Part shown: positions 29,714 to 42,978 of the stretch, in pieces | Layout: each line of letters begins with the position of its first letter | Position numbering within the stretch: position 1 is the stretch's first letter | Assembly (NCBI GenBank): GCA_903900155.1 | Contig: CAIUMD010000055.1 | Coordinates: 34,552 to 98,551 of the forward strand | Origin: an uncultured Caulobacterales bacterium | GTDB taxonomy: Bacteria > Pseudomonadota > Alphaproteobacteria > Caulobacterales > Caulobacteraceae | Direction of reading: 5' to 3' | DNA length: 64,000 nt | The notes under the pieces: model-generated | The model's database searches: none | What the model was told of the DNA's origin: nothing | The model's input: only the letters and a program-made list of their open reading frames with translations | Program-made: the position numbers and the translations under genes

Positions 29714-32700
29714 TCACGGTTGAACCGGACCTGAACGAGGTTGGGTCGCGCTCGCCTCTTCCTCGGCGAACGAGCGGCGCCAGGCCGCCAGAAGCTCGTC
29801 GAAGTTCAGCGACGTGTCGAGGGTCAGATCGACCGGCGTCTTGGCCGGCAGGGCGATGCGCTTGTCGAAGGCGCGGCCGCGCAAGAGATCCAGGATCCCG
29901 ACCCGGGCCTTTTCGGCGACCTTGGGATCGTGCTCGCCCTTGATGTGGAACAGGATGCCCAGGCGCCCCTTGTCGGTGCTGTTGACGCCCGCTTCCAGCT
30001 GGTCGAAGGCCAGGTTCTCCATGGCCTGGTAGGCGAAGTCCTGGATGGCGTTGACTTGAGCGGGCTGCGCCGGCGGCGCCCCTGGGGCGTCATTGGGGCT
30101 GTCGGCCGGGCTGGTCTGCACCCCGGTCAGGGCGGCGCGGGCCAGTTCGATGCGGCCCGGCTGGATGGCGCTGATCTTGCCCTGCTGGAAGCGCAGGCCC
30201 TCGGGGCCGAAGGTGAAGGGCAGGCGGCCGTCGACAACCGCCTGGGCCTTGACCTTGTCGGCCAGGGACGAGGCGGCCAGCACCTCACCCAGATCCAGAT
30301 GCTCGATGACGATGACGCCGCTGATGGTCTTTCCCGGCTCCAGCGGCACGTCGGTCGGCTCGATCGAGATGCGGCCCTTGGCGGCCTCGAAGGTGGCCTT
30401 GGAAAGGCGCAGGGCGTCGGCGCCCAGCTGGAACACCGACTCGATGGCGGTCAGCGGCACGAGGCTGTCGATCTTGACGATCTTCAGGCTCTGGTTCGGG
30501 GCGGTGGTCAGCGGCGCCAGGCCGGTGAAGTCGACGCTGCCGTCCAGGGTGGCGACGAATCCGATCGGGCTGGTGAAGTCGATCTTGTCGGCGACCAGGC
30601 GGCCGCGGCTGGTCGCCCCTTGCGCGTCCCAGGCGAAGACGCCGGTGAAGCTGGCCGGGCCTTGGGCGTTCTGGGCGAAGGCGGCCAACGGCGACAGCTC
30701 GGCCGGTTGCAGCCCGCCCTTGGCGAACGCCAGCTTGCTGGCGTCGATGTCGGCCTGGCCCTTGCCCGTGGCCACCACGTGGCGCAGGCGGATCTCGCCC
30801 AGTGGCGCGCCGACGGGCGTGGTCGCCTGGAAGGTCCCGCTCCACAACCCGCCCGACAGGCCCAGCGAGCCCTTGGCCAGGATGGTGTTGAAGCGCTTGC
30901 TGACGGCCACGTCGCTGACCGCCGCGCCGTCGATCCGCACGGTCGAGCGGTCGAAGCCGCCGGCCCCGCCGAAGGTCGCCTCGCCCTTGACGTTCTGCAG
31001 CTTGGCCTCGGCCACGGCCAGGTCGCCCTCGCCGCCCCCGAAGCGCAGGGCCGCGCTCCAGCCGTTGGCGCCGGCGGTGACCAGCGGGGCCTTGGCCGGG
31101 CAGAGCTGGGCCTTGATGGCGGTGACGGGCGCGTCGCCCAGGGCGTAAGCCTTGGCGGTCACCGGGACGCACTTGGCCGTCGTCAGGGTGAAGCGGCCGC
31201 CGGCGATGCGGGCCTGGCCGTCGACCTGGCCGGTCACGCCCTCGATTGGCGGCAGGTCGAAGCCTTCGGTGGCGATCGACAGGCGCGAGGTCATGACGCC
31301 GCCTGTGGCGCGCCAATCGGGCGCCGCGATCTTCACGACGGGCAGGCCGCCGCCTGCCAGCGCGGCGCGCAATGTCCCCCGAGCCGCGCCCGATCCCGCG
31401 TCCATCGAGGCCCCGGCGGTCAGGACCACGCCGTTGGGCGCGGACAGCCGTGCGTCCTGGCCCGTCGAGAGCCGCGTGCGGCCGCCCTTGATGTCCAGGT
31501 CGACGGCCGGCAGGGACAGGGTGAAGGTCCGCAGGGCCTGGCTAAGCGGCTTGGCGTAGGCCGGGTTGGGGATCAGGGCCGCCAGGCGCTCGGCGTCGGG
31601 ACCCGACACGCCGCTCTTGCCGCCGGCCGAGCCGTTCAAGGCCAGGATCAGGCCGCCGGGGCCCTGGTCGATCCGACCCGTGGCGTTCAGCCGCGCCGAG
31701 GACAGGGCCAGGGCGCCGCCGGCCAGGCGGGCGGCCGTGGCGTCGATCGCCAGCGGCCCTTTCAGCGCCAGCCCTTGAGCGTCGGCGGCCAGGGCCAGGC
31801 TGTCTGAGGACGTCTGGGTCCGCAGGTCACGCACGGCGGTTCCGGCGGCCACGGCCTCCTTGGCGCGCAGTTCGACACGGGCCGGGCCCCTTGCGGTCAC
31901 CCGGCCGTCGGCGCGGCCGGCCGTGACCCGCTCAAGATCGTAGGTCAGGCCGGCGTCGCGGGCGTCCAGGGTCGGGGCCGACAGGCGTCCGCCGCGCAGG
32001 GCGCCGCGCGAGCGGCCCAGGAAGGCGAAGCGCTCCAGTCCGCCATCGACGCGTCCGGTCAGGGCGAGATCGCCGGCGATGTCCTCGGCCTGGCTGTCGC
32101 CGATCCGCCCGCCGCCGGCCCGCAGGTCGAGGCGCGCCTCGACCAGGCCGCTGGCGGTCAGCTTGGCCAGGTCCGGATAGGGCAGGTCGGCCGACAGCTT
32201 GGCCGCGGCGCCCGACAGGTCGGCCTTTTCGCTCTCCAGGCTGTCGAGGCCCAGCCAGACCTCGATGCTCAGCCGGTCGCCGCGTTTGCGGGCCGAGACG
32301 GTGGCGCCCTTGCTGTCCAGGACCAGGTCGCGGACGGCGTAATGCAGCGGGGCCAGGCGGCCGTCGAAGCGCAGCAGCTGGCCGTCGTCCAGGCTGGCGT
32401 CGCCGGTGATCCGGGCGCGGCCGCCGGGGGTCGCCAGATCCAGCCGCGCGTCCTCGACCAGCACGGCCGGGCCGGGGACATTGGGCTTCTTGGGCGACTT
32501 CAGGAACTCGTCGAGCAGGGGCTGCAGGGCGCCGAAGCGAACCTGGCCCTTGGCGTCGATGCTGGCCAGCACGCGCGGCCGCACCAGGCGCAAGGCCTTG
32601 GTCTGGATGCCGAAGGTCTCGCCGTTCCACGGGGCGGAGAGGTCATAGGCGACTTCCAGCCGGTCGGCCGAGAAGACGGGGTTGTCGCGGGCGCCCAGGC

Positions 32701-32941
32701 GAATCTTGCCGGTGAAGCCGGTGGCGTCCAGGTCGTCCAGTTCGACGGCGGCCTCGATGCCGCGGTCGCGCAGCCACGCCTGCGCCAGTTCGCGGCTGAT
32801 CTCGCGCCGGCCCGACCAGACGACCAGGCCCGTGGCGATGAAGGCCAGCATCGACAGCGACACCGCCTCCAGGCCCAGATCGGCCAAGCGGTCGCGGCGG
32901 CTGGAAGTCTTGGGCTTGGGCTCGGTCGAGGGCTCGGCCAT
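29714..32941 (-). CDS. ydbH: YdbH-like AsmA/TamB-superfamily envelope protein
   Basis: A 1075-residue protein anchored by one N-terminal helix (AVSLSMLAFIATGLVVW) with a long repetitive beta-rich periplasmic part (many DxxATGFTGKIRLG- and LALGGxR-type strands) and a conserved C-terminal region (GDLGEVLAASSLADKVKAQAVVDGRLPFTFGPEGLRFQQGKISAIQPG-like block, then AMENLAFDQLEAGVNS). AsmA/TamB/YdbH proteins form hydrophobic-grooved bridges that carry phospholipids to the outer membrane. It is the first gene of the ydbH-ynbE-ydbL set. The family assignment rests on C-terminal motifs and operon context. Confidence 0.9.
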   Translation of the reverse strand: MAEPSTEPKPKTSSRRDRLADLGLEAVSLSMLAFIATGLVVWSGRREISRELAQAWLRDRGIEAAVELDDLDATGFTGKIRLGARDNPVFSADRLEVAYDLSAPWNGETFGIQTKALRLVRPRVLASIDAKGQVRFGALQPLLDEFLKSPKKPNVPGPAVLVEDARLDLATPGGRARITGDASLDDGQLLRFDGRLAPLHYAVRDLVLDSKGATVSARKRGDRLSIEVWLGLDSLESEKADLSGAAAKLSADLPYPDLAKLTASGLVEARLDLRAGGGRIGDSQAEDIAGDLALTGRVDGGLERFAFLGRSRGALRGGRLSAPTLDARDAGLTYDLERVTAGRADGRVTARGPARVELRAKEAVAAGTAVRDLRTQTSSDSLALAADAQGLALKGPLAIDATAARLAGGALALSSARLNATGRIDQGPGGLILALNGSAGGKSGVSGPDAERLAALIPNPAYAKPLSQALRTFTLSLPAVDLDIKGGRTRLSTGQDARLSAPNGVVLTAGASMDAGSGAARGTLRAALAGGGLPVVKIAAPDWRATGGVMTSRLSIATEGFDLPPIEGVTGQVDGQARIAGGRFTLTTAKCVPVTAKAYALGDAPVTAIKAQLCPAKAPLVTAGANGWSAALRFGGGEGDLAVAEAKLQNVKGEATFGGAGGFDRSTVRIDGAAVSDVAVSKRFNTILAKGSLGLSGGLWSGTFQATTPVGAPLGEIRLRHVVATGKGQADIDASKLAFAKGGLQPAELSPLAAFAQNAQGPASFTGVFAWDAQGATSRGRLVADKIDFTSPIGFVATLDGSVDFTGLAPLTTAPNQSLKIVKIDSLVPLTAIESVFQLGADALRLSKATFEAAKGRISIEPTDVPLEPGKTISGVIVIEHLDLGEVLAASSLADKVKAQAVVDGRLPFTFGPEGLRFQQGKISAIQPGRIELARAALTGVQTSPADSPNDAPGAPPAQPAQVNAIQDFAYQAMENLAFDQLEAGVNSTDKGRLGILFHIKGEHDPKVAEKARVGILDLLRGRAFDKRIALPAKTPVDLTLDTSLNFDELLAAWRRSFAEEEASATQPRSGPVQP

Positions 32942-32993
32942 CAGGTCCTAAAAGTCTAGATCCTCAAGAAACCCCCCGGCTCAGCTTAGATCC

Positions 32994-33767
32994 CTATTTT
33001 GAAAAGCCTAGGACGTCCTGCATGTCGTAGAGGCCGGGCGGCTTGCCCTTGATCCAGACGGCGGCGGCGATGGCCCCGCGGGCGAACAGGCCCCGGTCGA
33101 TGGCCGAGTGCGACAGGGTCAGGCTCTCGCTCTCGCCGGCGAAGATCACGCTGTGCTCGCCGATGATCCCGCCCCCGCGAACCACCGAGAAGCCGATCGC
33201 GCCGTCCTGGCGGGGGCCGGTGACGCCGTCGCGGCCGCGGTCGGCGACTTGGCTGAGGCCCACGCCGCGCCCCTCGGCGGCGGCCTCGCCCAGCATCAGG
33301 GCCGTGCCCGACGGGGCGTCGATCTTGCGCTTGTGGTGGGCCTCGTAGACCTCGATGTCCCAGTCTTCCGCCGGCAAGGCGGCGGCGGCCTGGCGCACCA
33401 GGCCCATCAGCATGTTGACGCCCAGCGAATAGTTGCCCGAGCGGACGATGGCGATCTTGCTCGCCGCCGCGTCGATGCGGGCCAGCTGTTCGTCCGAGAA
33501 GCCGGTCGAGCCGATGACCAGGGCCGGCCCGCCTTTCGCGGCGGCCTCTTCGGCCAGTCGGACGGAAGCTTCCGGCAGGGTGAAGTCGATGACGGCCTCG
33601 GCGGTCGTCAGGGCCTCGTCACGCGAGACGAGGCCCTCGCCCTCGACGCCCGGACGCTCGAAGCGCGCGGCCACGCGGGCGTCGGCGCGGCCTTCCAGGG
33701 CCTTGGCCACGGCCTGGCCCATGCGGCCGTCGGCGCCGGCGATCGCGATCTTCACGGGCTGGGACAA
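32994..33767 (-). CDS. dapB: 4-hydroxy-tetrahydrodipicolinate reductase
   Basis: NAD(P)H-dependent reductase of the diaminopimelate/lysine pathway. The 257-residue protein has the Rossmann motif [29 protein letters not shown], catalytic [16 protein letters not shown] and the [14 protein letters not shown] block. The TTG at 33767 ([11 protein letters not shown]) is the best start because AGAGGAAG lies about 4 bases before it; a GTG four codons later is poorly spaced. It precedes ydbH on the same strand by a 52-base gap and is divergent from maeB. Confidence 0.95.
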   Translation of the reverse strand: MSQPVKIAIAGADGRMGQAVAKALEGRADARVAARFERPGVEGEGLVSRDEALTTAEAVIDFTLPEASVRLAEEAAAKGGPALVIGSTGFSDEQLARIDAAASKIAIVRSGNYSLGVNMLMGLVRQAAAALPAEDWDIEVYEAHHKRKIDAPSGTALMLGEAAAEGRGVGLSQVADRGRDGVTGPRQDGAIGFSVVRGGGIIGEHSVIFAGESESLTLSHSAIDRGLFARGAIAAAVWIKGKPPGLYDMQDVLGFSK

Positions 33768-34018
33768 GGGACTTCCTCTGTACGCTTTGCGACATTGCAA
33801 ATCGCAATACCGGACCAAGAGGTCAACCTCGCGCGGCCTTCCCGAAGGTCGCCGTCATTGACGCAACGCCAATCCCAACAAGCGTTTGCTGGGATTTTCG
33901 CACGCAAGCCCGGTTGTGACGCTCTGCACCCATCGCTACGCTGATCCGGCATAAGGGCGTGTTCGCATCGACGGCGCGCCCCTTCTTCGACTTGCGCAGC
34001 AGGAATGGGAAACGCCGG

Positions 34019-36304
<2,286 letters not shown>

Positions 36305-36312
36305 ACCCTAGG

Positions 36313-36528
36313 CTACCGGGCGCTGGGGAGTCCCAGCGCCCGACCGCAATCTCGCCCCAAGCGGCTATGGCGGTCGCCTTGAATCCATTCGCTGCGAACG
36401 TAGCGTTCCCACCGCTCGGCACAGCTGAAGCCTTTCCGGGGATGCGCCGCATTCCACGCGTTCCAGGCGACCGCAGCGAAAACCAGGGCGAGGATGAGCA
36501 ACAGGGTGCGAGGCGGAGTCGATGTCAC
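36313..36528 (-). CDS. Small hypothetical membrane protein
   Basis: A possible 71-residue protein from GTG 36528: one N-terminal hydrophobic helix (TLLLILALVFAAVAWNAWNAA) and a basic, Trp/Arg-rich tail (FSCAERWERYVRSEWIQGDRH, SRLGRDCGRALGLPSAR). The composition looks protein-like but the ribosome site is poor and I recognise no family. It is convergent with maeB. Moderate-to-low confidence that it is expressed. Confidence 0.45.
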   Translation of the reverse strand: MTSTPPRTLLLILALVFAAVAWNAWNAAHPRKGFSCAERWERYVRSEWIQGDRHSRLGRDCGRALGLPSAR

Positions 36529-36705
36529 CCCTGCAGCCTAGCTTGGATCCAGGCCAAGGCGCAAAGCTTAAGCACAACCTCCGCGACAGGGCGCCGCACC
36601 GTCTTTAAGGGCGGGAGCGGCCTCCCATCTAGGTTCTGTCGGCAGCAGTAAGCCGACGCGTAAGCCCTCCGGTCGGCGCCATTCCCTTGCGGCGCCGGCC
36701 GGCCC

Positions 36706-37308
36706 TTACCCCTTGATCTTCTGCGGATAGATCGTCTCGCCGCGTTCCAGCATGGCGACGAAGTCGGCGATTTTCTTCTGCCGGCCCGCGTCCGTCTTCA
36801 TGTTGTGCACCCGGAACGCCAGGGCGAAACGGTTCTGAGCCGACAGGATCGGCAGCATCGCCATCGCCTTCGGATTGGCCTCGATCGCCGCCAGCAGGTC
36901 GCCCTCGATCTTCATGTCCTTGCCGCTGGCATAGGCGCGGTCCCAGCGGCCATCGGCCTTGGCGGCCTCGACCTCGCGCCGGCCGTGCGGCGTCATCCGA
37001 CCCTCGCGCTCCAGCCGCGCGACATTGTCGACATTGATCTGGCTCCAGATGCTCTTCTTGCCGCGCGGCGTGTAGCGCTGGAGGAAGCTCTTCTCGTCGA
37101 AGCTCTTCTTCACCCCGTCGATCCAGCCCCAGCACAGCACGACATCGATCGCTTGCTTGGCGTTGATCGACGGCAGGCCCGAGCCGACCTTGTAGATATT
37201 GATCCAGGCCTCCGGGGCCTTGTCGTGGTTCTGCGACAGCCAGGCGTAGAAGGCGTCGGCGTCGACGAACTCATGGACGCGGGCGGGATCGACGTGGACG
37301 GGGGCCAT
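36706..37308 (-). CDS. YdeI/OmpD-associated family protein
   Basis: A 200-residue cytoplasmic protein of the YdeI family: HEFVDADAFYAWLSQNHDKAPEAWINIYK, AIDVVLCWGWIDGVKKSFDEKSFLQRYTPRGKKSIWSQINVDNVARL, then the C-terminal AMAMLPILSAQNRFALAFRVHNMKT and ADFVAMLERGETIYP. ATG 37308 follows GAAGG at good spacing; earlier in-frame codons lack support. The family's function is not established (YdeI-like proteins have been linked to peptide resistance and to a DUF1801-like fold). It stands alone. Confidence 0.88.
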   Translation of the reverse strand: MAPVHVDPARVHEFVDADAFYAWLSQNHDKAPEAWINIYKVGSGLPSINAKQAIDVVLCWGWIDGVKKSFDEKSFLQRYTPRGKKSIWSQINVDNVARLEREGRMTPHGRREVEAAKADGRWDRAYASGKDMKIEGDLLAAIEANPKAMAMLPILSAQNRFALAFRVHNMKTDAGRQKKIADFVAMLERGETIYPQKIKG

Positions 37309-37946
37309 CGGGACCTTCGGACGGGGATTGAGGACGCTGTATCCCCGTTCTTTTCGAGACAAAGCCGCGCCGGATCAACGGGTTCTGGAAAAATGCAGCG
37401 CGCCAATGATCCGCGTTCAGGGGCGCGCGCATAATCATCCTCACCTGACAGCGCGAAAGGGACGTCCGGCCGGCGACTTGGGCGGCTGTCAGGGGTGGTC
37501 GAGCGGGTAGTGCTCGTCGGCGCGGACTCAAGGCGACTTGGGCTCGCAACTGCTCCATCCCCGAGGTAGTCGACCCTGGAACACAAAAACGACGGTGGAT
37601 GCAGGCTGACAGTGCAACAGGCCCGGGCTGAAATCGCCTGGGCGGTCCGGAGGGATAGCCAATCCTTCCGCCTGTCGGAGGCGCGTTCGGAAGCGGATTA
37701 AAACCCCGCGCTCCGGAGGCTTTCGAATAACGGCTGCGCGGAGCGTCCTGGCTTCGTCGAAACGGTACTTACACCTCACACTCCGGGCGTGGCCCGGCGC
37801 TCCGCGGTCCCTTTCATCAACTCGCAGCCGCATGGCGCGAGGCCAATGAAACACGTCCCCGACCCTTCCCCATCAAGGGGGAAGGGGGCAGGCATCAGAA
37901 TCCCTGGGCTTGCCTCTTTCCTTCCCTGCCCGTAACTCCCGCTCCA
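37309..37946. other. Non-coding stretch without recognised genes
   Basis: About 640 bases between divergent ydeI-like and trpF. Short open frames exist but none has a good ribosome site or a recognisable product. I see G+C-rich inverted segments and a CTTCCCC / GGGGGAAG hairpin at about 37864-37888 that resembles the ends of the composite palindromic repeats. No tRNA, riboswitch or trp leader peptide could be identified with confidence. Confidence 0.5.
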
Positions 37947-38594
37947 ATGACTACGGCCAAGATCTGCGGATTGTCGACGCCCGAGACGGTGAAAGCCGCT
38001 TTCGACGGCGGGGCGGCGTTCCTGGGTTTCGTCTTCTTCGAGAAGAGCCCGCGCAATGTCGCGCCTGAAACGGCGGCGCGGCTGATCGAGCCCGTGCGGG
38101 GGCGCGGCGTGAAGACGGTGGCCGTCACGGTCGATCCCGACGACGCCCTGATCGACCGCCTGATGGCCACCATGCGCCCGGACCTGATCCAAGCGCACGG
38201 CAAGGAGACCCCCTCGCGGGTCCGCGAGATCGCCGCCCGCGCCGGCGTCGGGGTGATCAAGGCCTTCTCGGTCTCCAGCAGCGCCGATGTCGACCAGGCG
38301 GGGGCCTTCGACACCGTCGCCGAGCACCTGATGTTCGACGCCAAGCCCGTGGAAGGGTCTGCCCTGCCTGGCGGCACCGGCGCGCGTTTCGACTGGGGAC
38401 TGCTGGCCGGCCGGCGATTTTCTCGCCCGCATTTCCTGGCCGGAGGGCTGGATCCGTGGAATGTCGGCGAGGCCGTTAAGGTCTCCGGAACCCCGATTGT
38501 GGACGTTTCTTCTGGTGTGGAGCGCGGTCCCGGCCTAAAGGACCCCGCTCTGATCACGGCGTTCCTCGACGCCGTCAAACGCGTGCAAGCGTGA
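37947..38594 (+). CDS. trpF: Phosphoribosylanthranilate isomerase
   Basis: Amadori isomerase of tryptophan synthesis converting phosphoribosylanthranilate to CdRP. The 215-residue (beta-alpha)8 barrel has the catalytic Cys in TTAKICGLS, GFVFFEKSPRNV, DLIQAHG, and the phosphate-binding FLAGGLDPWNV and VDVSSGVERGPGLKD motifs. The start is ATG 37947; no strong ribosome site is visible. First gene of a trpF-trpB-trpA set, followed by a 44-base palindromic element inside the operon that overlaps its last codons. Confidence 0.95.
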   Translation: MTTAKICGLSTPETVKAAFDGGAAFLGFVFFEKSPRNVAPETAARLIEPVRGRGVKTVAVTVDPDDALIDRLMATMRPDLIQAHGKETPSRVREIAARAGVGVIKAFSVSSSADVDQAGAFDTVAEHLMFDAKPVEGSALPGGTGARFDWGLLAGRRFSRPHFLAGGLDPWNVGEAVKVSGTPIVDVSSGVERGPGLKDPALITAFLDAVKRVQA

Positions 38595-38632
38595 CAGCCG
38601 AAAGTGGACACCGGTTTCGGCGCCCGTCACGC
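38589..38632. repeat. 44-base palindromic element, copy 3
   Basis: GCGTGAC (38589-38595) and GTCACGC (38626-38632) close a hairpin with core GCCGAAAGTGG, ACA, CCGGTTTCGGC. It matches copy 1 (3396-3439, opposite strand) at 42 of 44 positions. It covers the trpF stop codon and the trpF-trpB gap. Confidence 0.75.
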
Positions 38633-38658
38633 GTTAGGACAGAACTTTGGATGAGCAC

Positions 38659-39879
<1,221 letters not shown>

Positions 39880-39887
39880 GGGATAAG

Positions 39888-40715
39888 ATGACCAAGGATC
39901 GTATCGATCGTCGCTTCGCGGCGCTGAAGGCCGAGGGCCGCGCCGCTTTCGTGGCCTATGTCATGGCCGGGGATCCGGACGCGGCGACCGCGCTCGAGAT
40001 CGTCAGGGGCCTGCCGGCCGCCGGCGCCGACCTGATCGAGCTGGGCTTTCCGTTCTCGGACCCGATGGCCGAGGGCCCGACCATCCAGCGCGCCAGCCAG
40101 CGCGCCCTGGCTCAGAAAATGACGCTGAACGGCGCGCTGGACATCGTCCGGGCGTTCCGGGAAGGCGACCAGGACACGCCGATCATCCTGATGGGCTATC
40201 TGAATCCGCTGGTGAACCGCGGCTTCGAGACCTTCGCCAAGCAGGCCCATGAGGCCGGCGTCGACGGCCTCATCGTCGTCGACTGCCCGCCGGAAGAGGC
40301 CGATCCGCTGTCGGACGCGCTCGAGTCCGAAGGCCTCGCCTTGATCCGTCTGGCCTCGCCGACGACCGACGACAAGCGCCTGCCGGCCGTGATCCGTCGC
40401 ACCTCGGGCTTCGTCTATTACGTCTCGGTCGCGGGGGTGACCGGCGTGAAAGAAGCGAACGCCGACGCGGTGGCGCCGGCCGTCGAACGCATCCGCAAGG
40501 CCTCGGGCCTGCCCGTCGCCGTGGGCTTCGGCATCCGCACGGCCGAGCGCGCCGCCGAGGTGGCCCGCGTGGCCGACGCGGCCGTGGTGGGCTCGGCCCT
40601 GGTCGACGAGATTGAGTCGGCGGCCAAGTTGAACGAAAACGTGACCGAGAAGGTTCTTCTCAAGGCGTCGGAGCTGGCTAAGGCTGTGCGTTCGGCGCGA
40701 GTCGGGACGAAGTGA
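39888..40715 (+). CDS. trpA: Tryptophan synthase alpha chain
   Basis: Cleaves indole-3-glycerol phosphate to indole and passes it to TrpB. The 275-residue TIM barrel has catalytic E51 and D58 in [28 protein letters not shown], and the phosphate-binding SVAGVTG and VGFGIRTAE motifs. ATG 39888 follows the trpB stop with AAGGGA between. accD follows after 12 bases, so the operon probably continues into fatty acid and folate genes. Confidence 0.97.
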   Translation: MTKDRIDRRFAALKAEGRAAFVAYVMAGDPDAATALEIVRGLPAAGADLIELGFPFSDPMAEGPTIQRASQRALAQKMTLNGALDIVRAFREGDQDTPIILMGYLNPLVNRGFETFAKQAHEAGVDGLIVVDCPPEEADPLSDALESEGLALIRLASPTTDDKRLPAVIRRTSGFVYYVSVAGVTGVKEANADAVAPAVERIRKASGLPVAVGFGIRTAERAAEVARVADAAVVGSALVDEIESAAKLNENVTEKVLLKASELAKAVRSARVGTK

Positions 40716-40727
40716 GGCTCTAAGGCT

Positions 40728-41654
40728 ATGGCTATGGCTGAACCCCAGGACCCGAAAAAGGGCGACAAGAAAGTGGCTACCGATCGCCGTGGCGGCGGCT
40801 GGCTGTCGCGGATCGCGCCGGGTGTGCGCGGCGCGTTCGCCAAGCGCGAGACGCCGGAAAACCTCTGGATCAAGTGCCCCGACACGGGCGAGATGATCTT
40901 CCGCGCCGACCTGGAAGCGGCCCTGTGGGTCACGCCGGCCGGTCGCCACATGCGGATCGGTCCGGAAGCCCGCTTCAAGTTCACCTTCGACGACGGCCAG
41001 TACGAAGCCCTGCCGACCCCGGCCGTGCCGGAAGACCCGCTGCACTTCTCGGACGGCAAGCCCTACAAGGACCGCCTGGCCGCGGCCCGCAAGGCGACCG
41101 GCGAGCCGGACGCCATGGCCATCGGCTACGGCAAGGTCGGCGGCGTCGACGCCGTGGTGCTGGTCCAGGACTTCGCCTTCATGGGCGGTTCGCTGGGCAT
41201 GGCCGCCGGCGAAGGCTTCATCGCCGCCGCCAAGGCCGCCCTCGAGCGCCAGGTGCCGCTGATCGCCTTCACCGCCGCGGGCGGCGCCCGCATGCAGGAA
41301 GGCGCCCTGTCGCTGATGCAGATGGCCCGCACGACCTTGGCGATCAACGAACTGAAGGACGCGGCCCTGCCTTACGTCGTGGTCCTGACCGACCCGACCA
41401 CCGGCGGCGTCACCGCCTCCTACGCCATGCTCGGCGACATCCACCTGGCCGAGCCGGGCGCCCTGATCGGCTTCGCCGGCCCGCGCGTCATCGAGCAGAC
41501 CATCCGCGAGACCCTGCCGCCGGGCTTCCAGCGTTCGGAGTACCTGGTCGAGAAGGGCATGGTCGACCGCGTCACCCACCGCAAGGAGCTGCCGGAAGTG
41601 CTGGGCTCGCTGCTGGGCACCCTGATGATGGGCCGCAACCGCAAGGCGGCGTAA
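40728..41654 (+). CDS. accD: Acetyl-CoA carboxylase carboxyltransferase beta subunit
   Basis: Carboxyltransferase subunit that, with AccA, makes malonyl-CoA. The 308-residue protein has a well-conserved crotonase-fold core (FMGGSLGMAAGEGFIAAAKAALE, FTAAGGARMQEGALSLMQM, TDPTTGGVTASYAMLGDIHLAEPGALIGFAGPRVIEQTIRE). The N-terminal zinc ribbon is degenerate: where E. coli AccD has four Cys, this protein keeps only the first (KCPDTGEMIF, then WVTPAGRHMRIG), so zinc is probably not bound there. It lies between trpA and folC, as the trpA-accD-folC order of many proteobacteria. Confidence 0.95.
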   Translation: MAMAEPQDPKKGDKKVATDRRGGGWLSRIAPGVRGAFAKRETPENLWIKCPDTGEMIFRADLEAALWVTPAGRHMRIGPEARFKFTFDDGQYEALPTPAVPEDPLHFSDGKPYKDRLAAARKATGEPDAMAIGYGKVGGVDAVVLVQDFAFMGGSLGMAAGEGFIAAAKAALERQVPLIAFTAAGGARMQEGALSLMQMARTTLAINELKDAALPYVVVLTDPTTGGVTASYAMLGDIHLAEPGALIGFAGPRVIEQTIRETLPPGFQRSEYLVEKGMVDRVTHRKELPEVLGSLLGTLMMGRNRKAA

Positions 41655-41661
41655 AACCGCC

Positions 41662-42978
41662 TTGGCCGAGCATCTCCGCGCCCATGACGCCGCCCTGGAG
41701 CGGCTGAAGGCGCTGCATCCCAAGCTGATCGACCTGTCGCTGGACCGGATGCGGCGACTATGCGCGGCGCTGGGCGATCCGCAGGACCGCCTGCCGCCAG
41801 TGATCCACGTGGCCGGCACCAACGGCAAGGGCTCGACGGTCGCCTACCTCCGGGCCATGGCTGAGGCGGCGGGGCTCAAGGTCCATGTCTTCACCTCGCC
41901 GCACCTCGTCCGCTTTTCCGAGCGCATCCGCCTGGCCGGAACCCTGATCACCGACGACCATCTGGCCGCCGTGCTGGACCGCGTCGAGGCCGCCAACGCC
42001 GGCGGCGAGATCACCTTCTTCGAGATCACCACGGCCGCGGCCTTCGTCGCCTTCGCCGAGGTCCCGGCCGATCTCTGCATCATTGAGGTCGGGCTGGGCG
42101 GCGTGCTGGACGCCACCAACGTCATCAAGAGGCCGGCGGTCAGCGTCATCGCCCCGGTCGATATCGATCACCGCGAATTCCTCGGCGACACCCTGACGGC
42201 GATCGCCGGCGAGAAGGCCGGGATCATCAAGCCCGGCGCGCCGGCCGTCTCGGCCCGCCAGCAGGAAGAGGCCGAGATCGTGATCGAATCCGCCGCCGAA
42301 CGGGCCGGCCTCCCGCTGACCCTGATGGGCCGCGACTTCGACGCCTGGAACGAGGGCGGCCGGCTGCTGGTCCAGATGCAGGACCGCCTGCTCGACCTGC
42401 CGGCGCCGTCGCTGCCGGGCGAGCACCAGTTCGCCAATGCGGGCCTGGCCGTCGCCGGCCTGCTGACCCTGGCCGATCCGCGAATCGACGAGACCGCCAT
42501 GGGTCGCGGGATCGCCAATACGGTCTGGCCCGCTCGCTTCCAGCGCCTGACTGCTGGACCTTTGGCCGAGCGCGCCAAGGCCGCCGGCGCCGACCTCTGG
42601 CTGGACGGCGGCCACAATCCGCACGCCGGCCGCGCCGTCTCCCGCGCCGTCGCCGACCTGGCCGCCCGCGATGGTCGCCCCGTGGCGCTGATCTCGGGCC
42701 TGCTGGCCAACAAGGACGCCACCGGCTTCTTCGGCGCCTTCCGAGGCGTGGCGGCCAAGGTCTTCACCGTCACCTTCGAAGGCCACGCCGCCGCGACCGC
42801 CGCCGACACCGCCGCCGCCGCCGAACTGGCCGGCCTGCGCGCCTCGGCTTGCGCCAGCGTCCAGGACGCGCTGGACAGGGCCTTAGGCATGGACCCTGTC
42901 CCGCACGTCCTGATCTGCGGCTCGCTCTACCTGGCCGGGGAAGTCCTCGGCCTGAGCCGCGAGACCTGGCCGGCCTAG
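41662..42978 (+). CDS. folC: Bifunctional folylpolyglutamate/dihydrofolate synthase
   Basis: Adds glutamate to folates and joins dihydropteroate with glutamate. The 438-residue Mur-ligase-like protein starts at TTG 41662, 7 bases after the accD stop. Motifs are VAGTNGKGSTVAYL (P-loop), FTSPHLVRFSERIR, EVGLGGVLDATNVI, DHREFLGDTLTAIAGEKAGIIKPG and DGGHNPHAG. The TAG stop shares the bases CTAG with the stop of the convergent SDR gene. Confidence 0.95.
   Translation: MAEHLRAHDAALERLKALHPKLIDLSLDRMRRLCAALGDPQDRLPPVIHVAGTNGKGSTVAYLRAMAEAAGLKVHVFTSPHLVRFSERIRLAGTLITDDHLAAVLDRVEAANAGGEITFFEITTAAAFVAFAEVPADLCIIEVGLGGVLDATNVIKRPAVSVIAPVDIDHREFLGDTLTAIAGEKAGIIKPGAPAVSARQQEEAEIVIESAAERAGLPLTLMGRDFDAWNEGGRLLVQMQDRLLDLPAPSLPGEHQFANAGLAVAGLLTLADPRIDETAMGRGIANTVWPARFQRLTAGPLAERAKAAGADLWLDGGHNPHAGRAVSRAVADLAARDGRPVALISGLLANKDATGFFGAFRGVAAKVFTVTFEGHAAATAADTAAAAELAGLRASACASVQDALDRALGMDPVPHVLICGSLYLAGEVLGLSRETWPA

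Noticed and set aside
29741..31807. 688-codon plus-strand open frame
   Set aside because: Lies wholly opposite ydbH; no recognisable domain and no ribosome site.
37528..37854. 108-codon minus-strand open frame in the non-coding stretch before trpF
   Set aside because: No ribosome site or family; overlaps a repeat-like hairpin. Kept only as part of the unassigned region.
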